DNA of 41,049 bases from Pectobacterium fontis (GCF_000803215.1 NZ_JSXC01000041.1:1-41049), one strand, 5' to 3'; numbered from the stretch's first letter, positions 29,369 through 39,718 are shown. A program made the numbers and translations. Notes: generated by a model not told the origin, from the sequence alone.

Positions 29369-30373
29369 ATGAAAACGTTAGGCGAATTTATCGTCGAAAA
29401 ACAGCACGATTTCTCTCACGCCACAGGTGAGCTTACCGCGCTGCTGTCTGCTATTAAACTGGGTGCCAAGATTATTCACCGTGATATCAATAAAGCGGGT
29501 CTGGTTGATATCCTGGGAGCCAGCGGCATTTCTAATGTTCAGGGCGAAGTGCAGATGAAACTCGATCTGTATGCCAATGAAAAACTGAAAGCAGCATTAA
29601 AGGCGCGTGGTGAAGTGGCAGGTATTGCCTCTGAAGAAGAAGACGAGATTGTCATCTTCGAAGGGGATAAGGCGGAAAATGCCAAGTATGTGGTGCTGAT
29701 GGATCCGCTGGATGGCTCGTCGAATATCGATGTGAACGTCTCTGTCGGTACGATTTTCTCTATTTATCGTCGTATCACGCCGCTGGGCACCTCAGTCACA
29801 GAAGCTGACTTCTTGCAGCCGGGTAGCCAGCAGGTCGCGGCGGGCTACATTGTGTACGGATCTTCAACCATGCTGGTGTATACCACGGGTCACGGCGTGC
29901 ATGCCTTTACCTACGATCCGTCGCTCGGTGTATTCTGTCTCTCGCATGAAAAAGTTTGCTTCCCAGAAAAAGGGAATATGTATTCCATCAACGAAGGGAA
30001 CTACATCAAGTTTCCTGCTGGCGTGAAGAAATACATTAAATACTGTCAGGAACAGGATGAAGAAACGCAGCGTCCTTACACGTCGCGTTACATCGGTTCA
30101 CTGGTGGCGGATTTTCACCGTAATCTGCTGAAAGGCGGAATTTACCTGTATCCGAGCACGGCGAGCTATCCGAAAGGGAAACTGCGTTTGCTGTACGAAT
30201 GCAACCCGATGGCGTTTCTGGCGGAGCAGGCGGGCGGTAAAGCCAGTGACGGTAAAAACCGTATTCTGGATATCACGCCGGAGAAATTGCATCAGCGCTC
30301 ACCGTTCTTTGTCGGAACGGAATCGATGGTGAATGATGTCGAACGTTTCATCCGTGAATTCCCCGACGCGTAA
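29369..30373 (+). CDS. fbp: Fructose-1,6-bisphosphatase class I
   Basis: The protein has 334 residues. I chose the ATG at 29369 ([15 protein letters not shown]) because the family starts there; the upstream frame from 29291 runs through the promoter. Metal-binding and catalytic motifs are [16 protein letters not shown] and, near the end, [18 protein letters not shown]. It hydrolyses fructose-1,6-bisphosphate to fructose-6-phosphate, the gluconeogenic step opposing phosphofructokinase. It is divergent from mpl across a 169-base promoter region with a PurR-like palindrome. Confidence 0.98.
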   Translation: MKTLGEFIVEKQHDFSHATGELTALLSAIKLGAKIIHRDINKAGLVDILGASGISNVQGEVQMKLDLYANEKLKAALKARGEVAGIASEEEDEIVIFEGDKAENAKYVVLMDPLDGSSNIDVNVSVGTIFSIYRRITPLGTSVTEADFLQPGSQQVAAGYIVYGSSTMLVYTTGHGVHAFTYDPSLGVFCLSHEKVCFPEKGNMYSINEGNYIKFPAGVKKYIKYCQEQDEETQRPYTSRYIGSLVADFHRNLLKGGIYLYPSTASYPKGKLRLLYECNPMAFLAEQAGGKASDGKNRILDITPEKLHQRSPFFVGTESMVNDVERFIREFPDA

Positions 30374-30406
30374 TTAGCGTATTCCCGTGTTGTCAGGCTC
30401 TTTGCC

Positions 30407-30475
30407 AACGCGGGATGACGGAATGGCGTGCTATCCAGTACGCCATCCTTGTGCTCCGTCGTCACCCGCGTTTTT
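30407..30475 (+). terminator. Branched hairpin terminator between fbp and ruvX
   Basis: The outer arms, 30407-30422 (AACGCGGGATGACGGA) and 30455-30472, pair almost completely with a small bulge. They enclose a second hairpin ATGGCGT / ACGCCAT (30423-30429 and 30440-30446), and the right arm runs into TTTTT. It ends fbp transcription and touches the stop codon of convergent ruvX. Confidence 0.7.
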
Positions 30476-30893
30476 AGTGCTGTGCCTCGAACCAACTCTC
30501 CAGAATAATCACCGCAGAAGCCGCGTCTACACTACCTTTATCCAGCGCTTTAAAGCCGCCGCGTTCAAAGAGATCGGCACGGGCTTCCACCGTACTCAAG
30601 CGTTCGTCGTGTAGCGCAATCGCGACGCCAAAGCGGCCATGCAGTCGGTTAGCGAATTTACGCGCCCTTGCCGTTAGCGGCTGTTCGGTGCCATCCATAT
30701 TGAGCGGCAGGCCGACGACGACCAAATCGGGTTGCCATTCTGACAACAGCTTCTCCACTTTTTGCCAGTCGGGTATCCCTTCCTGCGCCTTAAAAGATGT
30801 CAATGGGCGCGCCGTACCGGTAATTTCCTGACCGATCGCAACGCCGATACTTTTTGTCCCAAAATCAAAGGCAAGAAGGGTTCTGCTGCTCAT
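30474..30893 (-). CDS. ruvX: Pre-16S rRNA nuclease YqgF/RuvX (RNase H-fold)
   Basis: The protein has 139 residues. Its RNase H/RuvC-like fold has [45 protein letters not shown] and the closing [13 protein letters not shown]. It is essential in E. coli and trims the 5' end of pre-16S rRNA; an anti-termination role has also been proposed. The start overlaps the yqgE stop (TAATG), so the pair is translationally coupled, as in E. coli. Confidence 0.96.
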   Translation of the reverse strand: MSSRTLLAFDFGTKSIGVAIGQEITGTARPLTSFKAQEGIPDWQKVEKLLSEWQPDLVVVGLPLNMDGTEQPLTARARKFANRLHGRFGVAIALHDERLSTVEARADLFERGGFKALDKGSVDAASAVIILESWFEAQH

Positions 30894-31456
30894 TAGGCAT
30901 GTCCTGCTTCGGTGGAGATATTATGAATGTCGATGCCCAATTTTCTGGCCGCCGCCCGCCAGCGCTCGGCAATCGGGGTATGGAACAGGATGTTTTCATC
31001 GGCCGGCGTTGTCAGCCAGGCGTTTTCCAGCAGTTCCTCTTCCAACTGGCCGTTTTCCCAGGCGGAATAGCCTAAGGCGACCAGCGTGTTTTTCGGCTGT
31101 TTGGACGTGCCCAAGGTTTCCAGCACGTCTTTTGAGGTGGTGATCATGGTGTCTTCAGAAATACTGATACTGGAGCCAAAGCCGGAGCAGGGCGTATGCA
31201 GGATAAAACCACGATCGTCTGCCAGCGGGCCACCCATGAAGACGGGCTTATCCAATCGGATGGCCGGATCGCGCGGTGTCGGATCTATTTTCAGCTTTTT
31301 CAGCACATTTTCCACGGAAAACTGATCCATCGGTTTGTTGATGATCAGCCCCATCGCTCCGTCTTCATTATGTTCGCAGATATAGACCACCGAACGTTTA
31401 AATACAGAGTCTTGTAGTGCTGGCATAGCAATGAGGAAGTGATGCTGTAAATTCAT
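30893..31456 (-). CDS. yqgE: UPF0301 / DUF179 protein YqgE
   Basis: The protein has 187 residues. It has the conserved [38 protein letters not shown] start (positions 5-42) and [16 protein letters not shown]. It is coupled to ruvX in most gammaproteobacteria. No function is firmly established. The Shine-Dalgarno sequence is weak. Confidence 0.95.
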   Translation of the reverse strand: MNLQHHFLIAMPALQDSVFKRSVVYICEHNEDGAMGLIINKPMDQFSVENVLKKLKIDPTPRDPAIRLDKPVFMGGPLADDRGFILHTPCSGFGSSISISEDTMITTSKDVLETLGTSKQPKNTLVALGYSAWENGQLEEELLENAWLTTPADENILFHTPIAERWRAAARKLGIDIHNISTEAGHA

Positions 31457-31493
31457 TATGTATTTTTATCGATATCCGTCAGCGTTGGAGAAA

Positions 31494-31514
31494 CGGCCCG
31501 TATTGCGCGGGCCG
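31494..31514 (-). terminator. GC-rich hairpin between gshB and yqgE
   Basis: On the minus strand CGGCCCG (31514-31508) pairs with CGGGCCG (31500-31494), followed by only TTTC. It could be a weak terminator or attenuator for gshB transcripts. Confidence 0.5.
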
Positions 31515-31539
31515 GGTGGTGTGTCGGGTATTTTTTGTG

Positions 31540-32499
31540 TCAGCGAGTACGTGCAGCCAGACGTCTTTCGATGGCGTCCATCAGCATTCCGGTGATGGAA
31601 ACATCCGGGTAGGCCGCTTCGATTTCACGCACGCAGGTTGGGCTAGTGACGTTAATTTCTGTCAGGCGATCGCCGATGATGTCCAGACCGACGAAAATCA
31701 GACCTTTCGCTTTTAACGTCGGTGCGACATCGCGGGCGATTTTCCAATCGCTTTCGGTCAGAGGACGTGCTTCACCACGACCACCGGCGGCCAGATTGCC
31801 GCGCGTTTCACCGCTCTTGGGAATGCGCGCCAGGCAGTAAGGGACGGGTTCACCATCGACCACCAGCACGCGCTTGTCGCCCTCTTTAATGGCAGGCAGA
31901 TAGTTTTGCGCCATGCAGTAACGGGTCGCGTGTTCGGTCAGCGTTTCGATGATGACCGAGACATTGGCGTCATCCTGCTTCAGGCGGAAAATAGATGCGC
32001 CGCCCATGCCGTCCAGCGGTTTGAGAATGACGTCGCCGTGTGTTTCATGGAACTGACGCAGTTTGTCTGCACGACGCGTGACCAACGTGTCGGGGGTCAG
32101 GTGCGGGAACCAGGCGGTGAACAGCTTCTCATTGCAATCGCGCAGGCTTTGCGGCTTGTTGACGATCAGCGTGCCTTTCTCTTCCGCGCGTTCCAGAATA
32201 TAGGTGGCGTAAATGAACTCCGTATCGAACGGTGGATCTTTACGCATCAGCACGACATCCAGATCTTCCAGCGCGATATCCTGCTCGCCGGAGAAATCGT
32301 ACCAGCCGTCGTAATCGTATTGGACGCTCAGGCGACGTGTTGTGGCGCGTGCAACGCCGGCGTGCATATAGAGATCGTTCATCTCCATATAATGCAGTTC
32401 CCAACCACGGCGCTGTGCTTCCAGCAGCATGGCAAAGCTGGTGTCTTTCTTGATATTGATGGTGTCAATCGGGTCCATCACGATACCGAGCTTAATCAT
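31540..32499 (-). CDS. gshB: Glutathione synthetase
   Basis: The protein has 319 residues (E. coli 316). It is an ATP-grasp enzyme with MIKLGIVMDPIDTINIKKD, RKDPPFDTEFIYATYIL, ILKPLDGMGGASIFR, ETRGNLAAGGRGEARPLTE and the closing INVTSPTCVREIE. It ligates glycine to gamma-glutamylcysteine in the cytoplasm. AAAGGAGAA precedes the ATG at close spacing. It lies 11 bases after rsmE, so they are likely cotranscribed. Confidence 0.98.
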   Translation of the reverse strand: MIKLGIVMDPIDTINIKKDTSFAMLLEAQRRGWELHYMEMNDLYMHAGVARATTRRLSVQYDYDGWYDFSGEQDIALEDLDVVLMRKDPPFDTEFIYATYILERAEEKGTLIVNKPQSLRDCNEKLFTAWFPHLTPDTLVTRRADKLRQFHETHGDVILKPLDGMGGASIFRLKQDDANVSVIIETLTEHATRYCMAQNYLPAIKEGDKRVLVVDGEPVPYCLARIPKSGETRGNLAAGGRGEARPLTESDWKIARDVAPTLKAKGLIFVGLDIIGDRLTEINVTSPTCVREIEAAYPDVSITGMLMDAIERRLAARTR

Positions 32500-32510
32500 T
32501 CTTTTCTCCT

Positions 32511-33245
32511 TTACCCCACATCGCCGAAACGTACCTGTAAGGCGGTGATGGCGGTGAGTGCAGTAGTTTCTGTTCGCAAGACGCGTGGCCCCAACAGGAT
32601 ATCAGTGAATCCGTGTTCTGAGGTCATGGTAATTTCATCGGCGGTGAGTCCACCTTCCGGGCCAATCAGCAGCCGCACTCGTTCGACGGGCAGCGGCAGC
32701 GTATTAATACTGTGTGTCGCGCGCGGGTGCAGATTCAATTTCAACGCGTTGTCTTGCTCTGCACACCAGGCCTCCAGCGTCATCGCTGGCCGTACCAGCG
32801 GCACACAGTTGCGGCCAGATTGTTCACAGGCGGCAACTGCGATTTTCTGCCACTGAGCAATTTTTTTCTCCATACGCTCGGCATCCAGTTTTACCCCACA
32901 GCGTTCAGAAAGCAGCGGGGTAATCACATTAACACCCAGCTCGATGGATTTCTGGACAGTGAATTCCATCTTTTCGCCGCGTGACATCACCTGCCCCAGA
33001 TGCAGATGTAAGGGCGATTCTCTATTTTCCAACTTACCTGCTGTGAAACGAACGCGCACACTCTTTTTTCCAGCCTCGAGGATGTCTGCATCAAAGACAT
33101 GATTACTGCCATCAAACAACTGCAATGGCTGGCCTGGATTCATGCGTAACACACGACCCACATGATTAGCAGCATCGTCGCTCAGTTCGACTTCACCACC
33201 GTTAGGGGAAAGCGCTTCGGGATGAAAAATGCGTGGTACTCGCAT
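32511..33245 (-). CDS. rsmE: 16S rRNA (uracil-1498-N3)-methyltransferase
   Basis: The protein has 244 residues. An N-terminal PUA-like domain ([13 protein letters not shown]) precedes a SPOUT methyltransferase domain with [32 protein letters not shown] and the knot motif [17 protein letters not shown] (as [16 protein letters not shown]). It methylates U1498 in the decoding site of 16S rRNA. It stands between endA and gshB, the conserved enterobacterial order. Confidence 0.97.
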   Translation of the reverse strand: MRVPRIFHPEALSPNGGEVELSDDAANHVGRVLRMNPGQPLQLFDGSNHVFDADILEAGKKSVRVRFTAGKLENRESPLHLHLGQVMSRGEKMEFTVQKSIELGVNVITPLLSERCGVKLDAERMEKKIAQWQKIAVAACEQSGRNCVPLVRPAMTLEAWCAEQDNALKLNLHPRATHSINTLPLPVERVRLLIGPEGGLTADEITMTSEHGFTDILLGPRVLRTETTALTAITALQVRFGDVG

Positions 33246-33294
33246 ACTGAATTAAGACCTTTGAAGCGGCGCAGGAACGCCAGAAATAAATGAA

Positions 33295-33316
33295 ACCACC
33301 GTCATTTGACGGTGGT
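33295..33316 (-). terminator. Hairpin between endA and rsmE
   Basis: ACCACCGTCA (33295-33304) and TGACGGTGGT (33307-33316) form a near-perfect palindrome. On the minus strand it is followed by TTTCATTTATTT. It is probably the endA terminator, perhaps leaky. Confidence 0.6.
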
Positions 33317-33353
33317 GACGCTTGAAACCAATTCGTTATAGTAGGTAGAGGAA

Positions 33354-34052
33354 TTAGCGCTGGCAAGCGTGTTGAACATAGGGATTCGGGTTTCCCTGTT
33401 TTGCGGCGATGCGCTGATTGCGGGTACATTCCCAGGGGGTGACTGGGTATTGCTTATCCCAGGCTTCGAATAGTTGAGTCTGCTGGCTGGAAAGACGTAA
33501 CTGGTAGCGATCGCGCATGTAGAAATAAGTACGGGCGATCTGGCCGCGGGCGTGCGCAGGCGGCTCTGCCAGATTGTTTTTGAAATCGACCTTCATCTCG
33601 CATTGACCGTATTGAGCGGCACCGCCGTTCCACTGGCCATACATGGCATTGCCACGATCGCCGTTGACCTCGCCGATAGCGGGTTGCAGGTTATGCAAAT
33701 CGGTTTCCATCTCACGGTAGACCGGGTCGGCGCTACAGTTCTTTCTGCCGCCATCTTGCCAGCATTGGCGCTGGTGCCCGAACTGCCAGGCAGGCACGAC
33801 ATGTTCCCACTCGATACGGCTGGCACGCTGTTCATTTTTTCTGACCTGATAGCCGCAGGATTCAAGATCGGGCGTGCCTTTCTTGCCTTGCCACGTAATT
33901 TTGCAGCCGCAGTAGAATGAGCCGGGCGCATCCCGGTTAATCTCGACAGCGGCGGCTTTTGCCTGCGAAAAATTATTGATGTTTTGACCCAGCGCAGCGG
34001 CTGAAAATAGACCCGCGCCAACGGCGGAGATAGCGAAAATTTTGCGTAGCAT
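33354..34052 (-). CDS. endA: Periplasmic DNA-specific endonuclease I
   Basis: The protein has 232 residues (E. coli 235). A Sec signal (1-22, [22 protein letters not shown]) targets it to the periplasm. The beta-beta-alpha metal nuclease domain has [11 protein letters not shown] (catalytic His) and [17 protein letters not shown]. Four pairs of cysteines (such as CGCKITW and [10 protein letters not shown]) suggest disulfides, as in E. coli EndA. It cleaves double-stranded DNA entering the periplasm. Confidence 0.97.
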   Translation of the reverse strand: MLRKIFAISAVGAGLFSAAALGQNINNFSQAKAAAVEINRDAPGSFYCGCKITWQGKKGTPDLESCGYQVRKNEQRASRIEWEHVVPAWQFGHQRQCWQDGGRKNCSADPVYREMETDLHNLQPAIGEVNGDRGNAMYGQWNGGAAQYGQCEMKVDFKNNLAEPPAHARGQIARTYFYMRDRYQLRLSSQQTQLFEAWDKQYPVTPWECTRNQRIAAKQGNPNPYVQHACQR

Positions 34053-34148
34053 ATTCCAAATAATCCACAGGCGGTAAAGCTGGCAGACTACCGGATGTCT
34101 CGTCAGCAGGCAAATGCAAAAGTAGTTTTTAAAACTGGAAATTCCCCT

Positions 34149-34661
34149 TTAAATAGAACTTTTTACATCATAACGTAAGGTTTTTCCGCAGCGACGGCAG
34201 CGATATTCTGTTTCGCCGCGCAGCACGCGATTGTGGCGACGGACAGTAAGCTCATGCTGTTGGCAATCGCACAGATAGGTGAACGTTTTCCCTTGTACAG
34301 ATTGCACCGCAAACCGATGGGTACGTTTCGCGGGAACAAGCAGGACGTTTTCCATCATCCAACGCCACTCTTTGCCATGGGGGGCGACACGACCAAAACG
34401 CGCGTAGACCAAAAGATGGGCGAGTTCATGGGGAACCACTTCATCGATAAAGGCCTGCTGATTCTCCTGCAACAACACGGGGTTTAGCCGAATTTCCCAG
34501 TGTTGCAGCCAGGCCGTTCCAGCCGTCGCGCCACGCTGCTGATAATTCACCGTTGGCTCGGTGTAGTGGGTCTGCAAGGTGAGGTTAGCCTGCTGCAATT
34601 TATCACGCAGGCAGCGCATCACAGCCTGATGGCTGGCAATGGGGATTCGAGGTGTGTTCAT
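34149..34661 (-). CDS. sprT: SprT family zinc metalloprotease-like protein
   Basis: The protein has 170 residues from the ATG at 34661 ([18 protein letters not shown]), which matches the E. coli start; the frame continues to 34751 through the metK terminator. The SprT/SPRTN-like HELAH zinc motif is at 78-82 with a downstream His95 (VAPHGKEW). A zinc-ribbon with paired cysteines (YLCDCQ and YRCRRCG) follows. The biological role in bacteria is not settled. E. coli has galP between sprT and metK; here metK is directly adjacent. Confidence 0.94.
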   Translation of the reverse strand: MNTPRIPIASHQAVMRCLRDKLQQANLTLQTHYTEPTVNYQQRGATAGTAWLQHWEIRLNPVLLQENQQAFIDEVVPHELAHLLVYARFGRVAPHGKEWRWMMENVLLVPAKRTHRFAVQSVQGKTFTYLCDCQQHELTVRRHNRVLRGETEYRCRRCGKTLRYDVKSSI

Positions 34662-34725
34662 ATTCTGTGAGAATAAAGTGAGTGGCAGGGAGACGCAATA
34701 GGCGAAGCGGAGGGAAATCAGAATG

Positions 34726-34752
34726 AAAAACGGCGAATTCTCATTCGCCATT
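34726..34752 (-). terminator. Intrinsic terminator after metK
   Basis: On the minus strand GGCGAAT (34749-34743), a GAGA loop and ATTCGCC (34738-34732) are followed by GTTTTT. It lies 22 bases beyond the metK stop. Confidence 0.8.
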
Positions 34753-34773
34753 TGTCTTTATTGCATTGCCGGA

Positions 34774-35925
34774 TTACAGACCCGCAGCTTCACGCAACTG
34801 AGCGGCTTTGTCGGTTTTTTCCCACGGGAAATGCTCGCGGCCAAAGTGACCGTAGGCTGCCGTTTCCTGATAAATCGGGTGCAGCAGATCCAGCATCTGG
34901 ATTAAGCCGTAAGGACGCAGATCGAAGAATTCACGCACCAGCAGCGTCAGTTGTTCGGTGGATACTTTCTCTGTGCCGAACGTTTCGATCATGATAGACG
35001 TTGGCTCCGCCACGCCAATCGCGTAGGACACCTGAATCTCGCAGCGATCGGCCAGGCCAGCGGCGACGATGTTCTTGGCAACATAGCGTGCAGCATAGGC
35101 AGCAGAGCGGTCTACTTTAGACGGATCCTTACCGGAGAACGCGCCACCACCGTGACGCGCCGCGCCGCCGTAGGTATCCACGATGATTTTACGACCGGTC
35201 AGGCCGCAGTCACCCATTGGGCCGCCGATAACAAAGCGTCCGGTTGGGTTGATGAAATACTTGGTGTTGGCAGACAGCCACTCTGCGGGCAGAACCGGTT
35301 TGATGATCTCTTCCATCACCGCTTCATGCAGATCTTTCTGGCCGATCTCTTCTGAATGCTGAGTAGACAGTACCACGGCATCAATACCGGCAATCTTGCC
35401 ATCGTCGTACAGGAACGTAACCTGACTTTTCGCATCCGGGCGCAGCCACGGCAGCGTGCCACTCTTGCGCACTTCCGACTGGCGTTGGACCAGACGGTGT
35501 GCATAAGTTACGGGCGCTGGCATCAGCACGTCAGTTTCATTGGTCGCGTAGCCGAACATCAAACCCTGATCGCCCGCGCCTTGTTCCAGCGGGTCGGTGC
35601 GGTCAACGCCCTGATTGATGTCAGGCGACTGTTTGCCAATCGCGCTCAGTACGGCGCAAGAGTTGGCATCAAAGCCCATTTCAGAATTGACATAACCGAT
35701 ATCACGCACGGTACGACGGGTAATTTCTTCAATATCGACCCAGGCGCTGGTGGTAATTTCACCACCGACTAACACCATTCCGGTCTTGACATAAGTCTCA
35801 CAAGCGACACGCGCTTTTGGGTCTTGCTCCAGAATGGCGTCGAGAACCGCATCGGAAATCTGGTCAGCAATTTTATCAGGATGTCCTTCAGAGACTGACT
35901 CGGACGTAAAAAGGTGTTTAGCCAT
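34774..35925 (-). CDS. metK: S-adenosylmethionine synthetase
   Basis: The protein has 383 residues from the ATG at 35925 ([18 protein letters not shown]); the upstream in-frame ATG at 35943 is not conserved. It has [32 protein letters not shown], the P-loop-like [18 protein letters not shown] (as [16 protein letters not shown]) and the closing FGREHFPWE. It makes S-adenosylmethionine from methionine and ATP. It is divergent from speA, with candidate MetJ boxes upstream. Confidence 0.98.
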   Translation of the reverse strand: MAKHLFTSESVSEGHPDKIADQISDAVLDAILEQDPKARVACETYVKTGMVLVGGEITTSAWVDIEEITRRTVRDIGYVNSEMGFDANSCAVLSAIGKQSPDINQGVDRTDPLEQGAGDQGLMFGYATNETDVLMPAPVTYAHRLVQRQSEVRKSGTLPWLRPDAKSQVTFLYDDGKIAGIDAVVLSTQHSEEIGQKDLHEAVMEEIIKPVLPAEWLSANTKYFINPTGRFVIGGPMGDCGLTGRKIIVDTYGGAARHGGGAFSGKDPSKVDRSAAYAARYVAKNIVAAGLADRCEIQVSYAIGVAEPTSIMIETFGTEKVSTEQLTLLVREFFDLRPYGLIQMLDLLHPIYQETAAYGHFGREHFPWEKTDKAAQLREAAGL

Positions 35926-36633
35926 GGGTTTTTTTACCTTCAAATCAAAGCCGTTAAGCAGTGTATCAGTTAATCAGTATAGACGGATTAACATCTGGAT
36001 GGCTATTCTAGGTTACCTTTCGGCCTGAGTGCCAGTAGTTTTTCGCATTAGCCGCCCTCATCCTTCTATCATCAGCCGTTTTTTCTTTTACAAGAGATGA
36101 CAGGGGGCATTTTCATTTTGCTTTTCCAGCAGCATGTCGGTATAAACGGCGAGCTGTGATGCAACCCGTGACATCTTGAAATGTCTTATTGATAGCTGAC
36201 CGCATAGCCTGCGGCGCATGTGGAGGTGGTTGGATTAATGATCCGTTGTTTACTGAGTATATTGCGTTCGCAATATGTCCCTTTTGACGCGACCGCGTCC
36301 GTGACTCAACCCTTCTTTTCCGTCTCTCGACGTGGCCTGTCTTTAAATTCAGCACAGGACTCCAGGGCTGGCTAATCTGCCTGTTATTCTTTCTGCCAGA
36401 AGCGGTTAACGCCTTTCTGGTCATGTTCGCCTGGTGGTTTTCACGACGAGTTTTATCGACCCGTAACACGGAGTCCGACAACGTGTTTTACACTAATAAG
36501 AGTCATAATGTGGCGGCATACTTCACTACGCCGGTTTTTTCACTGTCGATGCCGCATGTTGCAGGTATGCTCATGTGGACGGTTTATGCAGGAACTGATG
36601 TGATCAGCAGTCCAGAAAAAGAAGAGGTTCGTT
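35926..36633. other. Divergent metK-speA regulatory region
   Basis: About 700 bases have no well-supported gene. The metK-proximal end holds candidate MetJ boxes. The speA-proximal end is a long potential leader. It contains a 72-codon frame (36423-36641) whose stop overlaps the speA start by 8 bases; it resembles no protein I know. I did not find the E. coli yqgB leader-region gene here. Confidence 0.4.
35973..36004. promoter_or_regulatory. Candidate MetJ operator (tandem met boxes) upstream of metK
   Basis: Contiguous 8-base units resemble the MetJ box AGACGTCT: AGACGGAT (35981-35988, 6 of 8), TAACATCT (35989-35996, 5 of 8) and GGATGGCT (35997-36004, 5 of 8), with a poorer unit before them. 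metK is a MetJ target in E. coli, so a site is expected here, but each box is imperfect. Confidence 0.4.
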
Positions 36634-38616
36634 ATGTCTGACGACATGATTCATCACGGCTCGTCAGCGACGGGTAAACATGAAAATTTGCGCTCAATGC
36701 AGGAGGTTGCCATGAATGACCGTAATGCCAGCGAAATGCTTCGTACCTACAATATTGCCTGGTGGGGCAATAATTACTATGACGTCAATGAGCTTGGCCA
36801 CATTAGCGTGTGCCCGGATCCAGACGTACCAGAAGCTCGCGTCGATCTGGCCAGATTGGTCAAAGATATGCAGAAAGAGAACCATCAGCGCTTGCCTGCG
36901 CTGTTCTGCTTTCCGCAAATCCTTCAGCATCGCCTGCGTTCTATTAACGCTGCGTTTAAACAGGCGCGTGAATCATTTGGCTATGAAGGTGGGTATTTTC
37001 TGGTTTATCCGATCAAGGTTAACCAGCATCGACGCGTCATTGAATCACTGGCTAACTCCGGTGAGCCTTTGGGGTTGGAAGCCGGTTCCAAAGCGGAACT
37101 GATGGCCGTGCTGGGCCATGCTGGCATGACGCGCACGGTGATTGTATGTAACGGTTATAAAGACCGTGAATACATCCGTCTGGCACTCATCGGTGAAAAG
37201 CTGGGCCACAAGGTGTATCTGGTCATCGAAAAGATGTCCGAAATCCGGCTGGTGCTGGAAGAAGCTGAGCGTCTGAATGTGGTGCCGCGTCTTGGCGTTC
37301 GCGCGCGTCTGGCTTCTCAGGGGTCAGGTAAGTGGCAATCCAGCGGCGGCGAAAAATCCAAGTTTGGCCTGGCGGCGATTCAGGTGCTACAACTGGTTGA
37401 GATGCTGCGTGAAGCGGGGCGGTTGGATAGCCTGCAACTGCTGCATTTCCACTTGGGATCGCAGTTGGCGAATATCCGTGATATCGCGACGGGTGTGCGT
37501 GAATCGGCGCGTTTCTATGTCGAGTTGCATAAGCTGGGTGTAAATATTCAGTGCTTTGACGTCGGTGGCGGTTTGGGTGTGGACTACGAAGGAACGCGCT
37601 CTCAGTCCGATTGTTCGGTGAACTATGGCCTGAATGAATACGCCAACAACGTAATTTGGGGCATCGGCGATGCCTGTAACGAACACGGATTGCCGCATCC
37701 AACGGTGATCACTGAATCTGGCCGTGCGGTAACTGCCCACCATACGGTCTTGGTTTCCAATATTATCGGGGTGGAACGCAACGAGTTCAGCGAACCTACC
37801 GAGCCAGAAGAAGGCGATCCACGCGCACTGGAAAGCCTGTGGTCAACCTGGAAGGAAATCAAACAGCCGGGGAAACGCCGTTCGCTGCGTGAGTGGCTGC
37901 ACGACAGCCAGATGGATTTGCACGATGTGCATACCCAGTACACGCACGGCATGCTGGATCTGACACAGCGTGCGAAAGCAGAGCAGCTTTATCTGAGCAT
38001 CTGCCAGATGATTCAGGAGCAGTTAGATCCCAGTAATCGTGCGCATCGGCCAGTGATTGATGAGTTACAGGAGCGTATGGCTGACAAGCTGTATGTCAAC
38101 TTCTCGCTGTTCCAATCGATGCCGGACGCATGGGGGATCGATCAACTGTTCCCGGTTCTGCCGCTGGAAGGGCTGGATAAGCCGCCTGAGCGTCGCGCTG
38201 TACTGCTGGACATCACTTGTGATTCCGATGGTACGATCGATCATTATGTCGATGGTGACGGAATCGCGACGACGATGCCCATGCCGCCTTACGATCCAGA
38301 AAACCCGCCGCTGTTGGGCTTCTTTATGGTTGGTGCCTACCAGGAAATCCTGGGGAATATGCATAACCTGTTCGGCGATACATCGACGGTTGACGTGTTT
38401 GTCTTCCAGGACGGCACCGTTGAGATTGAAGAGTCCGACGAAGGAAATACGGTTGCCGACATGCTGGAGTATGTACAGCTTGACCCTAAAGTACTGATGA
38501 CCCGTTTTCGCGATCAGGTGAAAGAAACCGACCTGGATGCCGAACTTCAGGCGCAGTTCTTGGAAGAGTTTGAGACCGGGCTGTATGGTTATACGTATTT
38601 GGAAGATGAAGAGTAA
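36634..38616 (+). CDS. speA: Biosynthetic arginine decarboxylase
   Basis: The protein has 660 residues (E. coli 658). It is a PLP-dependent fold III decarboxylase with [16 protein letters not shown] (the PLP lysine region), [27 protein letters not shown], the HFHLGSQ motif and [13 protein letters not shown]. It converts arginine to agmatine for putrescine synthesis. AAGAGG lies seven bases before the ATG. In E. coli speB (agmatinase) follows; here a terminator and a regulator gene follow instead, so agmatine must be processed by products encoded elsewhere. Confidence 0.98.
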   Translation: MSDDMIHHGSSATGKHENLRSMQEVAMNDRNASEMLRTYNIAWWGNNYYDVNELGHISVCPDPDVPEARVDLARLVKDMQKENHQRLPALFCFPQILQHRLRSINAAFKQARESFGYEGGYFLVYPIKVNQHRRVIESLANSGEPLGLEAGSKAELMAVLGHAGMTRTVIVCNGYKDREYIRLALIGEKLGHKVYLVIEKMSEIRLVLEEAERLNVVPRLGVRARLASQGSGKWQSSGGEKSKFGLAAIQVLQLVEMLREAGRLDSLQLLHFHLGSQLANIRDIATGVRESARFYVELHKLGVNIQCFDVGGGLGVDYEGTRSQSDCSVNYGLNEYANNVIWGIGDACNEHGLPHPTVITESGRAVTAHHTVLVSNIIGVERNEFSEPTEPEEGDPRALESLWSTWKEIKQPGKRRSLREWLHDSQMDLHDVHTQYTHGMLDLTQRAKAEQLYLSICQMIQEQLDPSNRAHRPVIDELQERMADKLYVNFSLFQSMPDAWGIDQLFPVLPLEGLDKPPERRAVLLDITCDSDGTIDHYVDGDGIATTMPMPPYDPENPPLLGFFMVGAYQEILGNMHNLFGDTSTVDVFVFQDGTVEIEESDEGNTVADMLEYVQLDPKVLMTRFRDQVKETDLDAELQAQFLEEFETGLYGYTYLEDEE

Positions 38617-38628
38617 GTGTGACTGAGT

Positions 38629-38660
38629 AAAAAGGGATGCTCGTGAGCATCCCTTTTTTT
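38629..38660. terminator. Bidirectional terminator after speA
   Basis: AAAAAGGGATGCT pairs with AGCATCCC followed by a run of seven T, around a CGTG loop (38629-38660). It separates speA from the convergent LuxR-type gene. Confidence 0.9.
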
Positions 38661-38670
38661 CCCTTATCGG

Positions 38671-39288
38671 TCAGATAAGGGAATGATTCATGTTGATATC
38701 GTTTGCTGGTTTAGGCAGGGAATCAAATTCTTCAATGACGCTGTCTTTGAAGAGAATTTTAGCAATAAGCAGTAAAGAGTTTTTATCCTGAACGCCATAT
38801 TTATTCAATAATCGTGATTTACTGTTCAGTACCGATTTTTTATTTAATCCGATGCGATCCGCGATTGCCTCTGCTGAGTAGCCCGCACTCCAATACTGAA
38901 ACACCGAATATTCAGATTTTGACAGCCTGACAGGACTGAATAAACGGCGATCGTGAAGATGGACGAAATCGAACAATTTATAAAGAGAATTAATGTCTGC
39001 TGACTTTGAAATAAGAATCGTTTTTTCGTCAATAGATACCGGAGGGTGATAGGGCGAATTATTGATGATAACAAACGATAACGCCATATTATAAAAATGA
39101 GTTCTTATCGACTCATAGTAGTCCTCAAAGCCCTCACTGCTGCCATCAATAATGAAAATACATTTATTCTTTCCTTGTTGCAGCGTAAACCTGTTGACGG
39201 GCTTTATCGAAAGCATAGGAATACTAGATAGGATTTCCCGTAATCCTACCGTGGTAAAATTGCATTTACTGAAAATTCTCACATCCAT
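38671..39288 (-). CDS. LuxR-type HTH orphan transcriptional regulator (RcsA/BglJ-like layout)
   Basis: The protein has 205 residues from the ATG at 39288 (MDVRIFSKCNFTTVGL); a TTG at 39336 would add 16 residues. Neither start has a strong ribosome binding site. I preferred the ATG because the start then resembles RcsA-type proteins. The N-terminal ~125 residues look like a degenerate receiver domain without an evident phosphoryl-acceptor pattern. The C-terminal LuxR/GerE helix-turn-helix (about 138-190) reads LSKSEYSVFQYWSAGYSAEAI, then DRIGLNKKSVLNSKSRLLNKYGV. Base composition is more AT-rich than the flanking genes, suggesting acquisition or relaxed selection. Targets are unknown. It occupies the place where speB lies in E. 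coli. Confidence 0.82.
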   Translation of the reverse strand: MDVRIFSKCNFTTVGLREILSSIPMLSIKPVNRFTLQQGKNKCIFIIDGSSEGFEDYYESIRTHFYNMALSFVIINNSPYHPPVSIDEKTILISKSADINSLYKLFDFVHLHDRRLFSPVRLSKSEYSVFQYWSAGYSAEAIADRIGLNKKSVLNSKSRLLNKYGVQDKNSLLLIAKILFKDSVIEEFDSLPKPANDINMNHSLI

Positions 39289-39683
39289 GATTTTTAACAC
39301 ATATGAGTTTATTGTCTGAAAGTAGTGACAAACCAATAATCGCTGCTGATGTTATCCAGTTATTAAAAAAACGCGGTCTGGAAATACCCTGACATCGCCA
39401 AAAAGTTAAGCATCGAGAGAAATCTGCTAAAGCGAAAACGCGTTTTATCATATATCTACATGATCAAACTGGAAAATTTTTATCGGTTTGACATAGTATG
39501 CTTGATTTACTGCTTTATTTCTATTTTTAAGTACACAGGGGTATCCCATTTTTCTTGCTTATTGGGTGCTATGTCTGCATTGATCGTGCCTGTTTGCCAC
39601 TCCTTTCATTCATTTTGTGTCGCTTTCCGGTATCTGGAAATCTACACTGTATCGTTTCTTAAAAAGACAACGAAACAGCAAAT

Positions 39684-39712
39684 TTGATTGGAAATAACTA
39701 TTTTTTTATATT
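39684..39712 (+). promoter_or_regulatory. Sigma-70-like promoter of the candidate small RNA
   Basis: TTGATT (39684-39689), a 17-base spacer and TATATT (39707-39712). The spacing is ideal and both boxes are close to consensus. Confidence 0.55.
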
Positions 39713-39718
39713 TATTGA

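Noticed and set aside
36113-36481. 122-codon minus-strand frame between metK and speA
   Set aside because: The translation is basic and low-complexity with no family features, and there is no ribosome binding site.
39460-39687. 75-codon plus-strand frame in the regulator-loiP gap
   Set aside because: No ribosome binding site and no recognisable family; it is AT-rich sequence that is open by chance and overlaps the promoter of the candidate RNA.
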